Source of the DNA: Branchiostoma floridae
Taxonomy: Eukaryota; Chordata; Leptocardii; Amphioxiformes; Branchiostomatidae
Direction of reading: 5' to 3'
DNA length: 26,995 nucleotides
Assembly (NCBI RefSeq): GCF_000003815.2
Contig: NC_049985.1
Location: forward strand, 196,253 to 223,247
Positions 11,434 through 20,002 of this stretch are shown piece by piece. The number at the start of each line of letters is the position of its first letter. Positions within the stretch are counted from its first letter, which is position 1. The translations under genes were made by a program, and so were the position numbers. The notes under the pieces were generated by a model. That model was not told the DNA's origin. It was given only the letters and a program-made list of their open reading frames with translations, and did no database searches.

Positions 11434-12828
11434 TTTGTTCTTTGCCATAAAATTATTCGTTCATAGCTACGTATTTTTCATGTTATATTGTGTTTGTGCT
11501 GCATCTTTAGTAATCACACCATTTCAGCAATGTACAAAATGTACTAGAAGCTGTGACCATTAAGTGGCCAAATATTTTTGCTCAACAAATTTCATAGACA
11601 ATGAACGATTTTTGTTACATTTCGTTGTTTTTTTTTGTTGTCTTTTAAATCATACTTTTGCAGCGTGCATCATATTTTGATGATAGAATCAAGGGTCAAC
11701 TCGCCAAATCAAATTTCAGTGCACAAACTGGTTGCATTCGCATGGAAAGGTGGAATCGTGGCACTACATGTGCATGGAATGCAGAAATCACCATTTCGGG
11801 CCCCTTTCTCTCTCTGACCCATTTATGCATACCAGTATAACACCAAGGAGATTCTCCAATAGTGAATGGTGCAAGCCATGCATAAAAACCACAGGAGATG
11901 CTGCTTTCAGCCAGAAAAATTAGAATTTTATATTAACAAATTTAGTATTAATTGTTCTGGCTGTTTGCATATTCATTAGTTTTTGCATACATAACGCTAA
12001 GGTCGGTTTACGTAAAGGTTGTTCACTTGTAAAATTGAGCTGGCTTGTTGTGTAGAGCAGAAGCTGACCAAAATCCCCACAGATACAGGTTTGATTTCGT
12101 CTTGAAGTTGGTAGTTTCATGTTAACAGTGCATGCTTGTAAATCATATGCAATATTGATGGTTATGATTTTATAAGAAAATTATTGATTCTGTAAATAAT
12201 TGCATGATGGCTGTAGGCTTGATATTTTTCTGTTACATAATAAAATCATGTGAGAGGTCCGTGATATGACCATATATGGCGGCTATACCTCTTCTAGTGG
12301 TTACATCATGCATTTAGCATTATGTCTAGCTCATTTATTTTTTTTCCAAATGGTGATTCGATGACAGGTGCAAAGGCCTTATGTGTATTGTATACTGTAT
12401 TATGTAACTTAAGCAGGCTTTGCAATTCATGCGGGAAATATGTAGAGCGTGATTGAGGTAGACTAAAAGTAAAAACAATAACAGGAATTTTGCAATAGGC
12501 CAATCCAAAATCTAAAAGAAAAGTTGTCGCCCAGGCCTCGCGAAAGCCGAGCTGCTAAAAATCGCCTGGAGCCCGCGTAATCACCAAAGTATCAAAGAGA
12601 TATTGAAGCTTTACCCAGTATCGAGTAGATAAATGTAGATGTAAATTTGTGTGTTTCTTACGGATTATTTCCCTGAATGTCTTTGGATTTCCCTGCATTT
12701 TGCCTGAATACGTTGATAAAGTTAGACATCTAGGTAATAAGATATGCCAAATAGCAATTACTCAAGAAACTGGATATGATTTAGGGCACGGTCAGATGTT
12801 TCAGGTAGAATTCAATACCATTCGTTAA
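11434..12828. other. Non-coding stretch, no gene recognised
   Basis: The stretch holds several overlapping 60- to 82-codon frames without family motifs. A CCATATATGG CArG box lies at 12270-12279. Confidence 0.5.
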
Positions 12829-13018
12829 AGCCCCCTTTACAAATAAAAAATTTAGCTCGGCCGAGTTGTCAGCGAGCTCTTAATTAGGAGGAGGCATGAC
12901 CCTGATGCCTACGAACAAATGACAGAGTTTCTTCGTCGGCATCAGGGTCATACCTCTTCGTAATTTAGAGTTCGCTGACAACTCGGCCGAGCTAAATTCT
13001 TGATTTGTAAAGGGGGCT
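12829..13018. mobile_element. 190-bp foldback MITE with TAA target duplication
   Basis: The whole element is a near-perfect inverted repeat. Two 91-base arms, with about nine mismatches and no gap by hand alignment, flank an 8-base loop (TGACAGAG). The ends are AGCCCCCTTTACAAAT and its complement. Direct TAA repeats at 12826-12828 and 13019-13021 flank it. A 3-bp TAA/TTA duplication is the habit of PIF/Harbinger elements (established knowledge), so a Harbinger-type non-autonomous element is the best guess. There is no transposase. If transcribed it would fold into a long hairpin. Confidence 0.9.
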
Positions 13019-13261
13019 TAATGACACTCGAGAGATCTTGCTGGAAAGGCAATAGGCCAGTCCAAAATCCTGAAGTCTGAAATTGTCAGTAGAATTGCCC
13101 TGCATTGTGTCCTAGTTTTTCTGGAGAAAACAGTGGTCGATGCACAATTAGAAGATGGCAGATGGGAGGATGTCAATGGTCATTTGTTCCGAGTGCAGAT
13201 GGCTGATGAGCACATCCTAATATTGCCAATAAATATTCATATAGAATTCCCAGGTTGATGG

Positions 13262-13720
13262 CCTGCAGTGGTTAACAGTCCCAGACCTGCTTCTGGGTGC
13301 ACAGAGAGGTCAGGGGTGCATGTTCCTTACCTGGCTAGCTTTGTCCTAGTGTTCTTGGGGCCTGATGCGAGAGCTCTCTGTCGCCAGGGTAATCTTTAAA
13401 GGTTGTTTCACTCCCAGACCTGTTTCACTCCATAGGAGTAAAAGTGGGTTCAGTGTGAGGTCAGTGGTTCATACCCCCTACCTGGCATCCAGACTAGCTT
13501 TGTCCTTTTACTTAGTGTTATCTCCAAGCAGATCCTACGATGGCATAAGTACTTAACTGGCCAAGGAGTGTAGTGTACACTCCGAGTCCTAGGCCCTCTT
13601 CACTCCTCTGGAAGCTTCTGATACTATCTTATGCTACTGTAGGATCTGCTTGGAGATTACTTTTACTTTAGTGTTCTTGGGGGCTGATGGAGGGTAATGG
13701 GGGTAATCGAAGATTCTTAA
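13262..13720 (+). repeat. Duplicated SINE-like unit with tRNA-like features
   Basis: Two related segments share CCCAGACCTG, a GAGGTCAG stretch, a TTCATACC/GTTCC block, ACCTGG, CTAGCTTTGTCCT and TAGTGTTCTTGGGG. The first begins GGCCTGCAGTGGTTAA, similar to a pol III A box of tRNA-derived SINEs. The second has GGTTCATACCC, similar to a B box. The second copy is split by the MITE at 13521-13656. The SINE reading is inference; a plain local duplication would also explain the pattern. Confidence 0.4.
13521..13656. mobile_element. 136-bp MITE with TTA target duplication, nested in the SINE-like unit
   Basis: Terminal inverted repeats of about 29 bp have three mismatches and begin TCTCCAAGCAGATCCTAC. 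Direct TTA repeats at 13518-13520 and 13657-13659 flank the element. The sequence on either side continues the SINE-like unit (CTTAGTGTTA before, ACTTTAGTGTTC after), so the element landed in that unit. The interior has further partial complementarity and no coding capacity. Confidence 0.88.
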
Positions 13721-13951
13721 AAGATTTATACGATCTAGGTATTCATCATTGGTACATTCTGTCCGTTCCTTGTTGCCATGCAATTTACTATTATTAGGTA
13801 CAGTTAGAACTTAGAGCATGCTGATTGGCCATTAACCTGTTAATGTGCACATAATTCAGTGACAGTATCCATCAGTTCATTTTCAGTAATTGTGTTGATA
13901 GAGAGTTACTGATCCGACTTTTACTTTAAGTCCTGTCACCAGTGTTCCCTA

Positions 13952-14322
13952 AGGCCCAATCTATACACAGTTTTTACCGATATCTGTGGATGTGTCTGGA
14001 GGGATCTGGAACGTTGGCCGCCGGACACCCGCGGCGCTAACAGTCATAAACAGCTATATAGCCTAATGAGCCTGCGTTGTATGCTAATGAGCCTTCCCAA
14101 AGTCGGGACACATCTACACACGCACGGAAGCTGTCGGGGACCCCTGCTGAGCTATCGGGGACCCCTGCTAAGCTATCGTACGAATGGTCCAGACCTTTCG
14201 GGAGAAATTTTCCGGATATCTTAATGGCGATATCGCAGTTCCATCTAGACGCTGGAAAAAAACTGTCGGCAAGAGGTTGTTGGCTTGCCGATATCGGGAA
14301 AAACCGTGTCTAGATCGTGCCT
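13952..14322. mobile_element. 371-bp TIR element with TA target duplication
   Basis: Terminal inverted repeats of about 33 bp match at 28 positions. The left end begins AGGCCCAATCTATACAC; the complement of the right end begins AGGCACGATCTAGACAC; both continue to a GATATC motif. TA at 13950-13951 and 14323-14324 flank the element. Removing the element restores the neighbouring repeat, whose intact relatives at 14905 and 15211 lack it. A TA duplication fits Tc1/mariner-like MITEs. The interior holds a 21-bp direct repeat and several GATATC palindromes, and no transposase. Confidence 0.85.
14131..14178. repeat. 21-bp direct repeat (2.3 copies) inside the 371-bp element
   Basis: Units at 14131-14151 and 14152-14172, with a 6-base remnant, carry TCGGGGACCCCTGCT. 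Each contains the palindrome GGGGACCCC. Subterminal repeats can be transposase binding sites in some elements, but here that is only a possibility. Confidence 0.9.
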
Positions 14323-15423
14323 TAGTTGACAGTGACATTAGACAATAGCGGATAAAATGCAGACATGCCCAGACAGGGAGCCTGCTACATTTTCTACTCC
14401 CCTAGAGGCTAGAGACCATTAGGTTTTAAGTATAGGGCTCTGGACTCGTTCAGTGAGGTTTGAAATGGCATAAAAGTTTGTATAATCTTTGACAGGTTAC
14501 CCATATCAACGGATGACATTGTCAATGAACTTATGCAACTTTTTTTCTTGCTTTATACTACAGGTATATGACACAATTGATTAAGTATACCGGTCCAAAT
14601 TTGCATAAATTGAACTAAATGTAACTTCTACTTTTTCCTGCTCATTACAAAGCACTTAAAGACATCTGTTGTCAACAACGCTCCCAACCTGAAAGTGATA
14701 TTAGAGTATATCTTCAGCTGGCTCTATAATTCTCCTAAAACTATATACCACCAACCTGATGAAATTATTTTCATAATCAAAACCTGTATAACAAAAGTTG
14801 ACATTTTTGTATATCATTGAATCTTCTACCTTTCTCCTGCTTGTTACAAAGCACTTTGTCATCTGTTGTTAATACTTACTATAAGTCCAGCCACCAGAGC
14901 TCCCAAATGGTATTATACCTTGACAGTGGTTTTGAGAGTAACATTAGAGTATAGCCTGAGAAAATGCAGACATCCACAATGGGCAAACCTTAGAGTATTG
15001 TGAACTCCCCTAGAGACTTAAACTTAAAGTTAAAGGCTCTTGAATTGCTCAGTAAGGTTTGGGATATAATAAAAGCTTGCATACTACTTTATGCTATAGA
15101 CTACGCACAATATTATATGACAATGTCAGGCCAAATTTCCATAGATAATTGAACTTAATGTAACTGCAACTTCTACTTTTTTTCGTGCTCATTACAACCT
15201 GTTAGTTCACCAGAGCTCCCTTAACAGTGAGTCCAAGAAAGACATTAGAGTATAGCAGAGAAAGTATAGACATCCCCAAGTGGCAAGCTAGAGACCATTA
15301 GGTTTTTAGTATGTCACCCTGCAATGGCTCAGTTGGGTTAGGGATGTCAGATGGTAATGACTTAACTGTGACCTGCCATCGATCTGCACAGTGAAAAATT
15401 GCTATGGAATGGGCCTAAGTGGT

Positions 15424-15845
15424 AACAGTAATGCACCCCTGCCAGATACAGGTTTTTGCATTATCCGTTTTGTCTTGCATCTATTGGTTTTGTCAACCGG
15501 TGTCTGGTATAGTAGCTGAATCGCAGAGATCTTTATCTTATACCATTGCCTGATTAAGATTTTGAAGGAAACAGCGTTTGACGATATTGTCTTCTTTAAC
15601 TATTCAGCCCAAAATTTGGACTATAATATTTTAACAATAGTAATGCACCCCTGCAAGATACAGGTTTTTGCATTATCCGTTTTGCCTTGCAGCTATTGGT
15701 TTTTGTCAACCCGTGTCTGGTAGTCCTTGTAGTGGCTTAGTCCCAAAGATCTCTATCTGATACTGGAAAGAGCTGCAAAGAGATTGAGCTCCAGGGAATT
15801 TTCTTTAATGACTTGGCCCTAATGTTGAACTAGTTTGATAAATGT
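15424..15845. repeat. ~212-bp tandem duplication (two copies)
   Basis: TAATGCACCCCTGC followed by AGATACAGGTTTTTGCATTA begins at 15429 and 15641, a period of 212. Downstream matches include CTATTGGTTTT, GTGTCTGGTA, AGATCT.TATCT and TCTTTAA. The first half of the unit is much better conserved than the second. Confidence 0.9.
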
Positions 15846-16910
15846 AAGTTTTGAGAAATGGCAGCAACTCGTAGCTAATGTTCCTGACTTAAGTTTAAGC
15901 CAAAATGTCAAAGTTTGTGTTTGTGTTATTCCCCAAATGAAGAAACCATAATCTCATCTTGAAATCTGTATCTCTTTTATCTGTACACCCAATAAGGAAT
16001 ACTATTGAATTTTGAACATGGTGCGCTTGCAATATTTTCAGATGACTCACCAGGTCTTCTAACACATTTTTAATTCATTTTTCCTGAAACTCATCAGAAA
16101 ATCACAGGAAAGTGGTATCCTTGGGGAAACAATATTGACTGTGAAAATGAATTGTGAAAGAAAATTTTGCGTGTGTGAAGTAAATCTCATTTGTACCTTG
16201 CAATGCGTCCACGTGACTTCCTGTGCAGGATTAATAAATAGTATTACAATAAGACACTGAGCGCACATTTCCTGTGTCTAACTGGATTATGGTATCATAC
16301 TGCTTAGTGCTTATGCCAGTCTAATTCTGTTAATTGATTCCTGGTTTAGTAACTTCATTCTTTTTCTAAATACAAATGCAAGAGCTACATTTACCTCTCA
16401 AAAATCATCAGCCTAGCATGTCCAGAGCACGAGGTTTGTTTGTAAGGTACAGAAACAAGTTCCCCTGCTGTACCTTAGAAACCTGCTAGGGGGCCCATTG
16501 TAGAACTTGGCGTGCCTTTTCCCCGCCCGTACCTACCTATAGCAAATAATAAGATATGATGACAATTCATCCACAGCTTTTTGAGTTATTTTTCTCCAGA
16601 ACCACACATACAAACTGCGCCCAAATCTTAACCTTGGGAAAGGTGAAAAAGATAAGAAAGACCACAGTAATGAACCATTCACAGTATGAATTAATCCTGA
16701 GATACGACACTTTAATTCATTCACATTCTGACACATGAAACTCCTAAAGAATATCAGATAACCAAGAGATGAAACTGGCGCGGCACATGGCGACAATGGC
16801 GCCCCTCAGTTGATGATATGGTCTCGTGGGAAATCACGCAAGGGGAGATGAGGTGTATTGATGGGAGACAGTCCTCCCTCCATCCGCATATGTATGCTGA
16901 AGCATCTGCC
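15846..16910. other. Non-coding stretch, no gene recognised, with one stable hairpin
   Basis: No protein family is recognised. An inverted repeat at 16432-16484 pairs AGGTTT with AAACCT and TAAGGTACA with TGTACCTTA around a 17-base loop. It is probably part of a dispersed repeat. Confidence 0.5.
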
Positions 16911-16913
16911 TGA

Positions 16914-17095
16914 CTCTGCTGATCATAGGCATATTGCTTCTGCATAATTTGGTACCAAGGACATTATGATTTTTTATTCTATAGGCACCTTTGTTTGCTG
17001 TATAAGATACCTTTAGTCTAAAGGCTCTGCTGATAACAGGCAAATTGGTTCTGCATAATTTATACCAAGGACATTATATTCTATAGGAATGTCCT
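16914..17095. repeat. ~111-bp tandem duplication
   Basis: CTCTGCTGAT begins at 16914 and 17025. Each is followed by GGCA, TTCTGCATAATTT, TACCAAGGACATTAT and ATTCTATAGG in the same order. The second copy has lost about ten bases. Confidence 0.85.
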
Positions 17096-17339
17096 TGTGT
17101 GTACCTTTGACATGTTTTCCCTTCTGTCCTTGGAAAGAAACTGAAGGCAGCCCTGTATTAGAGTGGTTAAGAAAAGCCTGTCCTCAGTCAATCATAGGCA
17201 ATGCATCTTTTTATAGCCTGTAACTTTGCAATACTTGTGTGGTTCGCATCCCTTGAAAGCACACCAGGTGTCAGGTTCTTACATTTCAAGGAGTTTCTTA
17301 CTTGAGGTTTCCTCATTAACATCCCCTTTCGAACGGCAA

Positions 17340-17510
17340 TCCGTAGCTCTTAAGCAATGCAGTTGCTGCCGCGCCGCGTGCCTGTAGAGCTCGTGTGTTA
17401 ACGCCGGTTATACCGGCTGTAATAGTATAACGACACAGATACAGAAGTCATGGCGCTCGGCATTAAAAAGCATTTCCTCCAAATGCGTGAAAAGCAGGAC
17501 AAGTGATCAC
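17340..17510 (+). promoter_or_regulatory. CpG-richer block just upstream of the SLC6-like coding exon
   Basis: The block at about 17325-17470 contains many CpG (GCCGCGCCGCGTG) and a palindromic CCGGTTATACCGG. An 18-codon open frame beginning at 17450 reads like coding sequence but stops at 17504-17506. It could be an alternative promoter or 5'UTR with a short upstream frame. No TATA box is clear, and the splice acceptor at 17666 suggests the 5'UTR is interrupted by an intron. Confidence 0.3.
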
Positions 17511-17667
17511 TTTTGCCACAGTGATGTCACAGATTTAACTCACCAGAATGGTGGCTAATACATTGTACATGCCATTCACTGCTAAGGTATGAACCTCGGT
17601 TTTACTTCGGAAGTACTGACTGAAAGATGGAAGCTAACAGTTTGTATATAATGTATGTTTTCTACAG

Positions 17668-17692
17668 ATAAACTACTGACTAGAGATCAAAG
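17668..17692 (+). other. Splice acceptor and 5'UTR segment of the SLC6-like gene
   Basis: A pyrimidine-rich tract ending in AG at 17666-17667 opens an exon that carries 25 bases of 5'UTR before the start codon. An in-frame TAG at 17681-17683 blocks any upstream extension of the reading frame, so the protein starts within this exon. The acceptor implies at least one non-coding exon farther upstream. Candidate donors are weakly supported; the best is at 6747. Confidence 0.65.
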
Positions 17693-17921
17693 ATGGAGTC
17701 TAACGGAGACATCAGAGACATGAAGATGAGGGAGGCCAGCATCCCCCTGTCGGTCCAGGACACAGATGGAGAAGAGGAGGAGGAGGAGTTCCGTGATGAG
17801 ATGGCAAAGAACCGCGGGCAGTGGGGGGCCAAGCTGGACTTCATGCTGTCCATGCTGGGCTACTGTGTGGGGCTGGGCAACGTGTGGCGATTCCCGTATC
17901 TCTGCTATAGAAACGGGGGAG
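17693..17921 (+). CDS. SLC6-family Na+/Cl- dependent amino-acid transporter, coding exon 1 (N-terminus and TM1)
   Basis: This exon encodes residues 1-77 (the last codon is split) of a plasma-membrane SLC6 symporter, which takes up amino acids by coupling to Na+ and Cl-. The start has A at -3 and G at +4, with an in-frame stop just upstream. Residues 1-38 are a hydrophilic, cytosolic N-terminus with six glutamates at 27-32. Residues 40-50 carry the [11 protein letters not shown] pre-TM1 motif with the conserved Arg-x-x-Trp. TM1 contains the family signature [10 protein letters not shown] at 60-69. By alignment from family knowledge, C58, V59, G60, G62 and N63 lie at the TM1 substrate/Na+ positions. 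Gly at 60, where monoamine transporters have Asp, argues for an amino-acid substrate. Cys at 58 resembles the proline transporter SLC6A7, and the YLCYRNGGG tail resembles invertebrate glycine-transporter-like proteins. The donor is gtacgt at 17922, phase 1. The exact substrate cannot be decided from this fragment. Confidence 0.95.
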
Positions 17922-18464
17922 GTACGTGGCTATTGTGTACAGAGATTAGCTCTGTTAGTAAGGACAGTACATACAGAAAGGGGAATAAGGGCAATGATAT
18001 AAGCTTGAGCATGCTGTCCATGCTGGGCTACTGTGTGGGGCTGGGCAACGTGTGGCGATTCCCGTATCTCTGCTATAGAAACGGGGGAGGTGGGTGTCTG
18101 TGGACAGAGTTTAGGTCGCACAAGTTAAAGATATGAGACAGCAGTACTTAAAGAAGGTGACGTGATCAAGTAAAGAGATGGCATGGAAAGTAGTAATGAG
18201 GTAGTATGTTAGAGTTAGTAGTATGGAGGGGAGTAAAATTTAAGAAAAGTACAGGAGATTCCTGAACTGTTACATCTGGTTAGTAAGTTTTACCCAACTC
18301 TCTGTCATAACCAGTGGAAGACTAGCTCTTAAGTGGGCTAAAACTTAACCTGACTGAATCTTTCTTAAAGCAGCCTGCCCAACATCTGCAGAGTTTTGTG
18401 TTACACAGTCTAGCTAAAACTGGATTGTGATCATCACTCTTTTCCTTCCCCTCCCCACCCCCAG
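17922..18464 (+). other. Intron 1 of the SLC6-like gene
   Basis: This 543-bp intron runs from gtacgt to a strong CCCCCAG acceptor. It contains a perfect copy of the TM1-encoding part of exon 1 (18010-18091), followed by a second usable donor in the same phase. The rest (18140-18420) is unremarkable, A/G-rich non-coding sequence. Confidence 0.85.
18010..18091 (+). repeat. Perfect 82-bp duplicate of the TM1 part of exon 1, inside intron 1
   Basis: Bases 18010-18091 are identical to 17842-17923, offset by 168 bp (56 codons). The copy therefore lies in the same frame, and the 29 codons between the two copies contain no stop. It repeats the TM1 residues from [15 protein letters not shown] to YRNGGG but lacks the [11 protein letters not shown] lead-in. 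It ends at a GT (gtgggt, 18090) in the same phase as the normal donor. About 28 bp after each donor are recognisably related but diverged, while the coding part has no difference. There is no good acceptor before the copy, and using the AG at 18008-18009 would break the frame, so it is not a mutually exclusive exon. It may be a recent duplication, a gene conversion, or two haplotypes joined in assembly. Confidence 0.9.
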
Positions 18465-18596
18465 GTGCATTCCTGATCCCGTACCTCCTGTTCCTGACGT
18501 TTGCCGGCATCCCCCTGTTCATGATGGAGATGAGCTTCGGGCAGTACGGCAGCCTCGGTCCCCTCACCATCTGGAGGGCCTGCCCCATCTTCAAGG
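18465..18596 (+). CDS. SLC6-family transporter, coding exon 2 (TM2 and first intracellular loop)
   Basis: The exon is preceded by a long C/T tract ending in CAG (18463-18464) and joins exon 1 in phase 1 through a split Gly codon. The joined protein reads from RNGGG into AFLIPY with no break. It covers residues 77-121. TM2 spans about 78-100 and is followed by the conserved [13 protein letters not shown] stretch and CPIFKG. Y83 in the IPY motif matches the TM2 tyrosine that helps bind chloride in SERT and GAT-type transporters (family knowledge), which supports Cl- dependence. The exon ends in a phase-1 Gly codon before gttggt at 18597, a donor that fits only the GT core well. The 132-bp length is a whole number of codons, so skipping it would keep frame but remove TM2. 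Minus-strand open frames over this exon are shadows. Confidence 0.94.
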
Positions 18597-19138
18597 GTTG
18601 GTATCATTTGTCAGAGACAGCCGGGTTTCATGTTATGGCCAAGCCTGCGCCAGAAGTCACGCCCAAGCAAACCCAGGGATGTACCAAAATGTATATACGG
18701 CCACAACCGTTCCTATATCGTAATGAGTTTTTCTTCCTGGCTCATTGTTTGATTCTTACAGTGGCTTAACCCTAAGCCATTAGGCTACAGATTCTGTATT
18801 GGTTATGGCTTAGGCATCACAGAGAAGAATAAAAAAGAAGTAGTAAAAAATACTTTCATACAGAAGAGAGATGGTTTAAAAAAGAAGTGAGAAATACATT
18901 CTGAACGAGACTTTCTCCAACGTTTACGAAAGAGGAAAAGCTGCCTTGGTTGTTACTGTTGTGATATGCTATATTTGCTTTAGGCTTGCTGCATTTATGG
19001 TAAATCTTACCGCAAAGTAAAGTGCACAGGTCCCCCATAATGGAGAGTTGAGCTTCAAAACATATGCACTGAAGCCCAGCTTCCCACATATGAGGGGCCA
19101 CCGCAAAATCTCTTTTACCTCAAAAACATATTCCGAAG

Positions 19139-19344
19139 GGCCACTCCAAGTTATTCCCTTGGTTTTCGGACAGTTTGAGAAAAAAATTGTGAAATTTCAA
19201 GATGAAAATAGGTTGGGGGATGTATTTGCATCCGACTGTAATGAAACTGTGTGTATCAACTTACAGATTTGTTTTAATGTTGCTCTTCCAGTTAGCATAA
19301 TCTGTTTTAAAATCTGAGAACCAACATATTAGATTGGAGTGGCC
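19139..19344. mobile_element. 206-bp TIR element in intron 2
   Basis: Both ends carry GGCCACTCCAA in inverted orientation, continuing after a mismatched block into TTGGTT.TC.GA, about 33 bases in all. The interior is AT-rich with no transposase. No clean target duplication is visible, so the exact limits are uncertain. Confidence 0.6.
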
Positions 19345-19606
19345 TTAGCCAACGAAAAAAGCTTTTGCGCTAAATGAAACAGCGGTAACAAGCAAGGTAG
19401 CAAATCCTGAGAGACGATTCTTCACACAATGCTTAGACAGTTGTATGAGGAATGGACGAATCCCTGGGTTTGGATCGGTGTTGTCTTACATATTGGTACG
19501 GCGCTTGGCTTTTTGTATTGGCAAGGTTGAGTTCCCTTAAAAGATAATCAGGAACTGTCATTCTATTAAAGAAAAGTAACACAGCTATCATTACTAAATT
19601 ATCCTT

Positions 19607-20002
19607 TTGGTGGACCGACGAAATGCTTTGTTATGTTGTTTTAAGGAGAGAAAAAAATGTTTGGACGTTTACGACAGTTTCTTATCGGGAAGGGAACTCG
19701 GCCATCCAAAGTCTGTGATTTTCTATTTTTATTTCGTGTTGATAGGATCTGCTTCAATTTGTCTTGGACAGACAAAGGTTTGGCTGAACACAAAAATAAA
19801 ACTGACTTTAGAAACCGTTTTAACGTTAGAGTTTAGTTCATTACAATCGGAGTCAAATCTGAGTCTAATTCCTCATCTTCAAAAAGAGGTGAGCTCTGCT
19901 CTACAATTTTTATTTGAAGTCCTGTGCTTCGTTTCAAAAACTTATCTGACGCAAAAAAAAAAGAGAACCTCAAAAGATGGAAGAGATACTGAAGCAGATT
20001 AA
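19607..20002 (+). other. 131-codon open frame of unknown status
   Basis: This is the longest uninterrupted frame in the right half that starts with Met. It has a hydrophobic stretch around codons 36-54 and a basic C-terminus ending in KKKRTSKDGRDTEAD. I recognise no family, there is no splice or promoter support, and it lies within presumed intron 2. A chance frame or a remnant of a mobile element is more likely than a gene. Confidence 0.12.

Larger units (their letters stand above)
13905..15345. repeat. Decayed tandem array, about 300-bp to 400-bp units
   Basis: The recurring order is AGTCC...CACCAG.G.TCCC, then TGACAGTG, ACATTAGA, AAATGCAGACAT, CTCCCCTAGAG, an AAGTATAGGGCTC-like block, CTCAGT.AGGTT, TAAAAG, then ACTTCTACTTTTT and CTCATTACAA. 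The clearest units are 13921-13949 plus 14325-14687, then 14905-15210, then 15211-15345. The segment 14688-14904 is a more diverged unit. A 371-bp mobile element interrupts the first unit. Confidence 0.75.

Noticed and set aside
12829-13018. The long hairpin as a microRNA precursor
   Set aside because: The stem is much longer than a usual animal precursor, and the ends with a target duplication mark it as a mobile element.
13262-13330. A functional tRNA gene
   Set aside because: Only A- and B-box-like fragments are seen, in different copies. No complete cloverleaf can be drawn.
18010-18091. TM1 copy as a mutually exclusive alternative exon
   Set aside because: There is no pyrimidine-backed acceptor before it, and use of the nearest AG (18008-18009) gives the wrong phase with any exon 1 donor. 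Only extension of exon 1 to the second donor keeps frame.
18322-18594. 90-codon minus-strand frame over exon 2
   Set aside because: It is antisense to a clearly conserved SLC6 exon and is a shadow.
19607-20002. 131-codon frame as a real gene
   Set aside because: No family motif and no splice or promoter support; a frame this long can arise by chance in 27 kb. It is kept only as a low-confidence entry.
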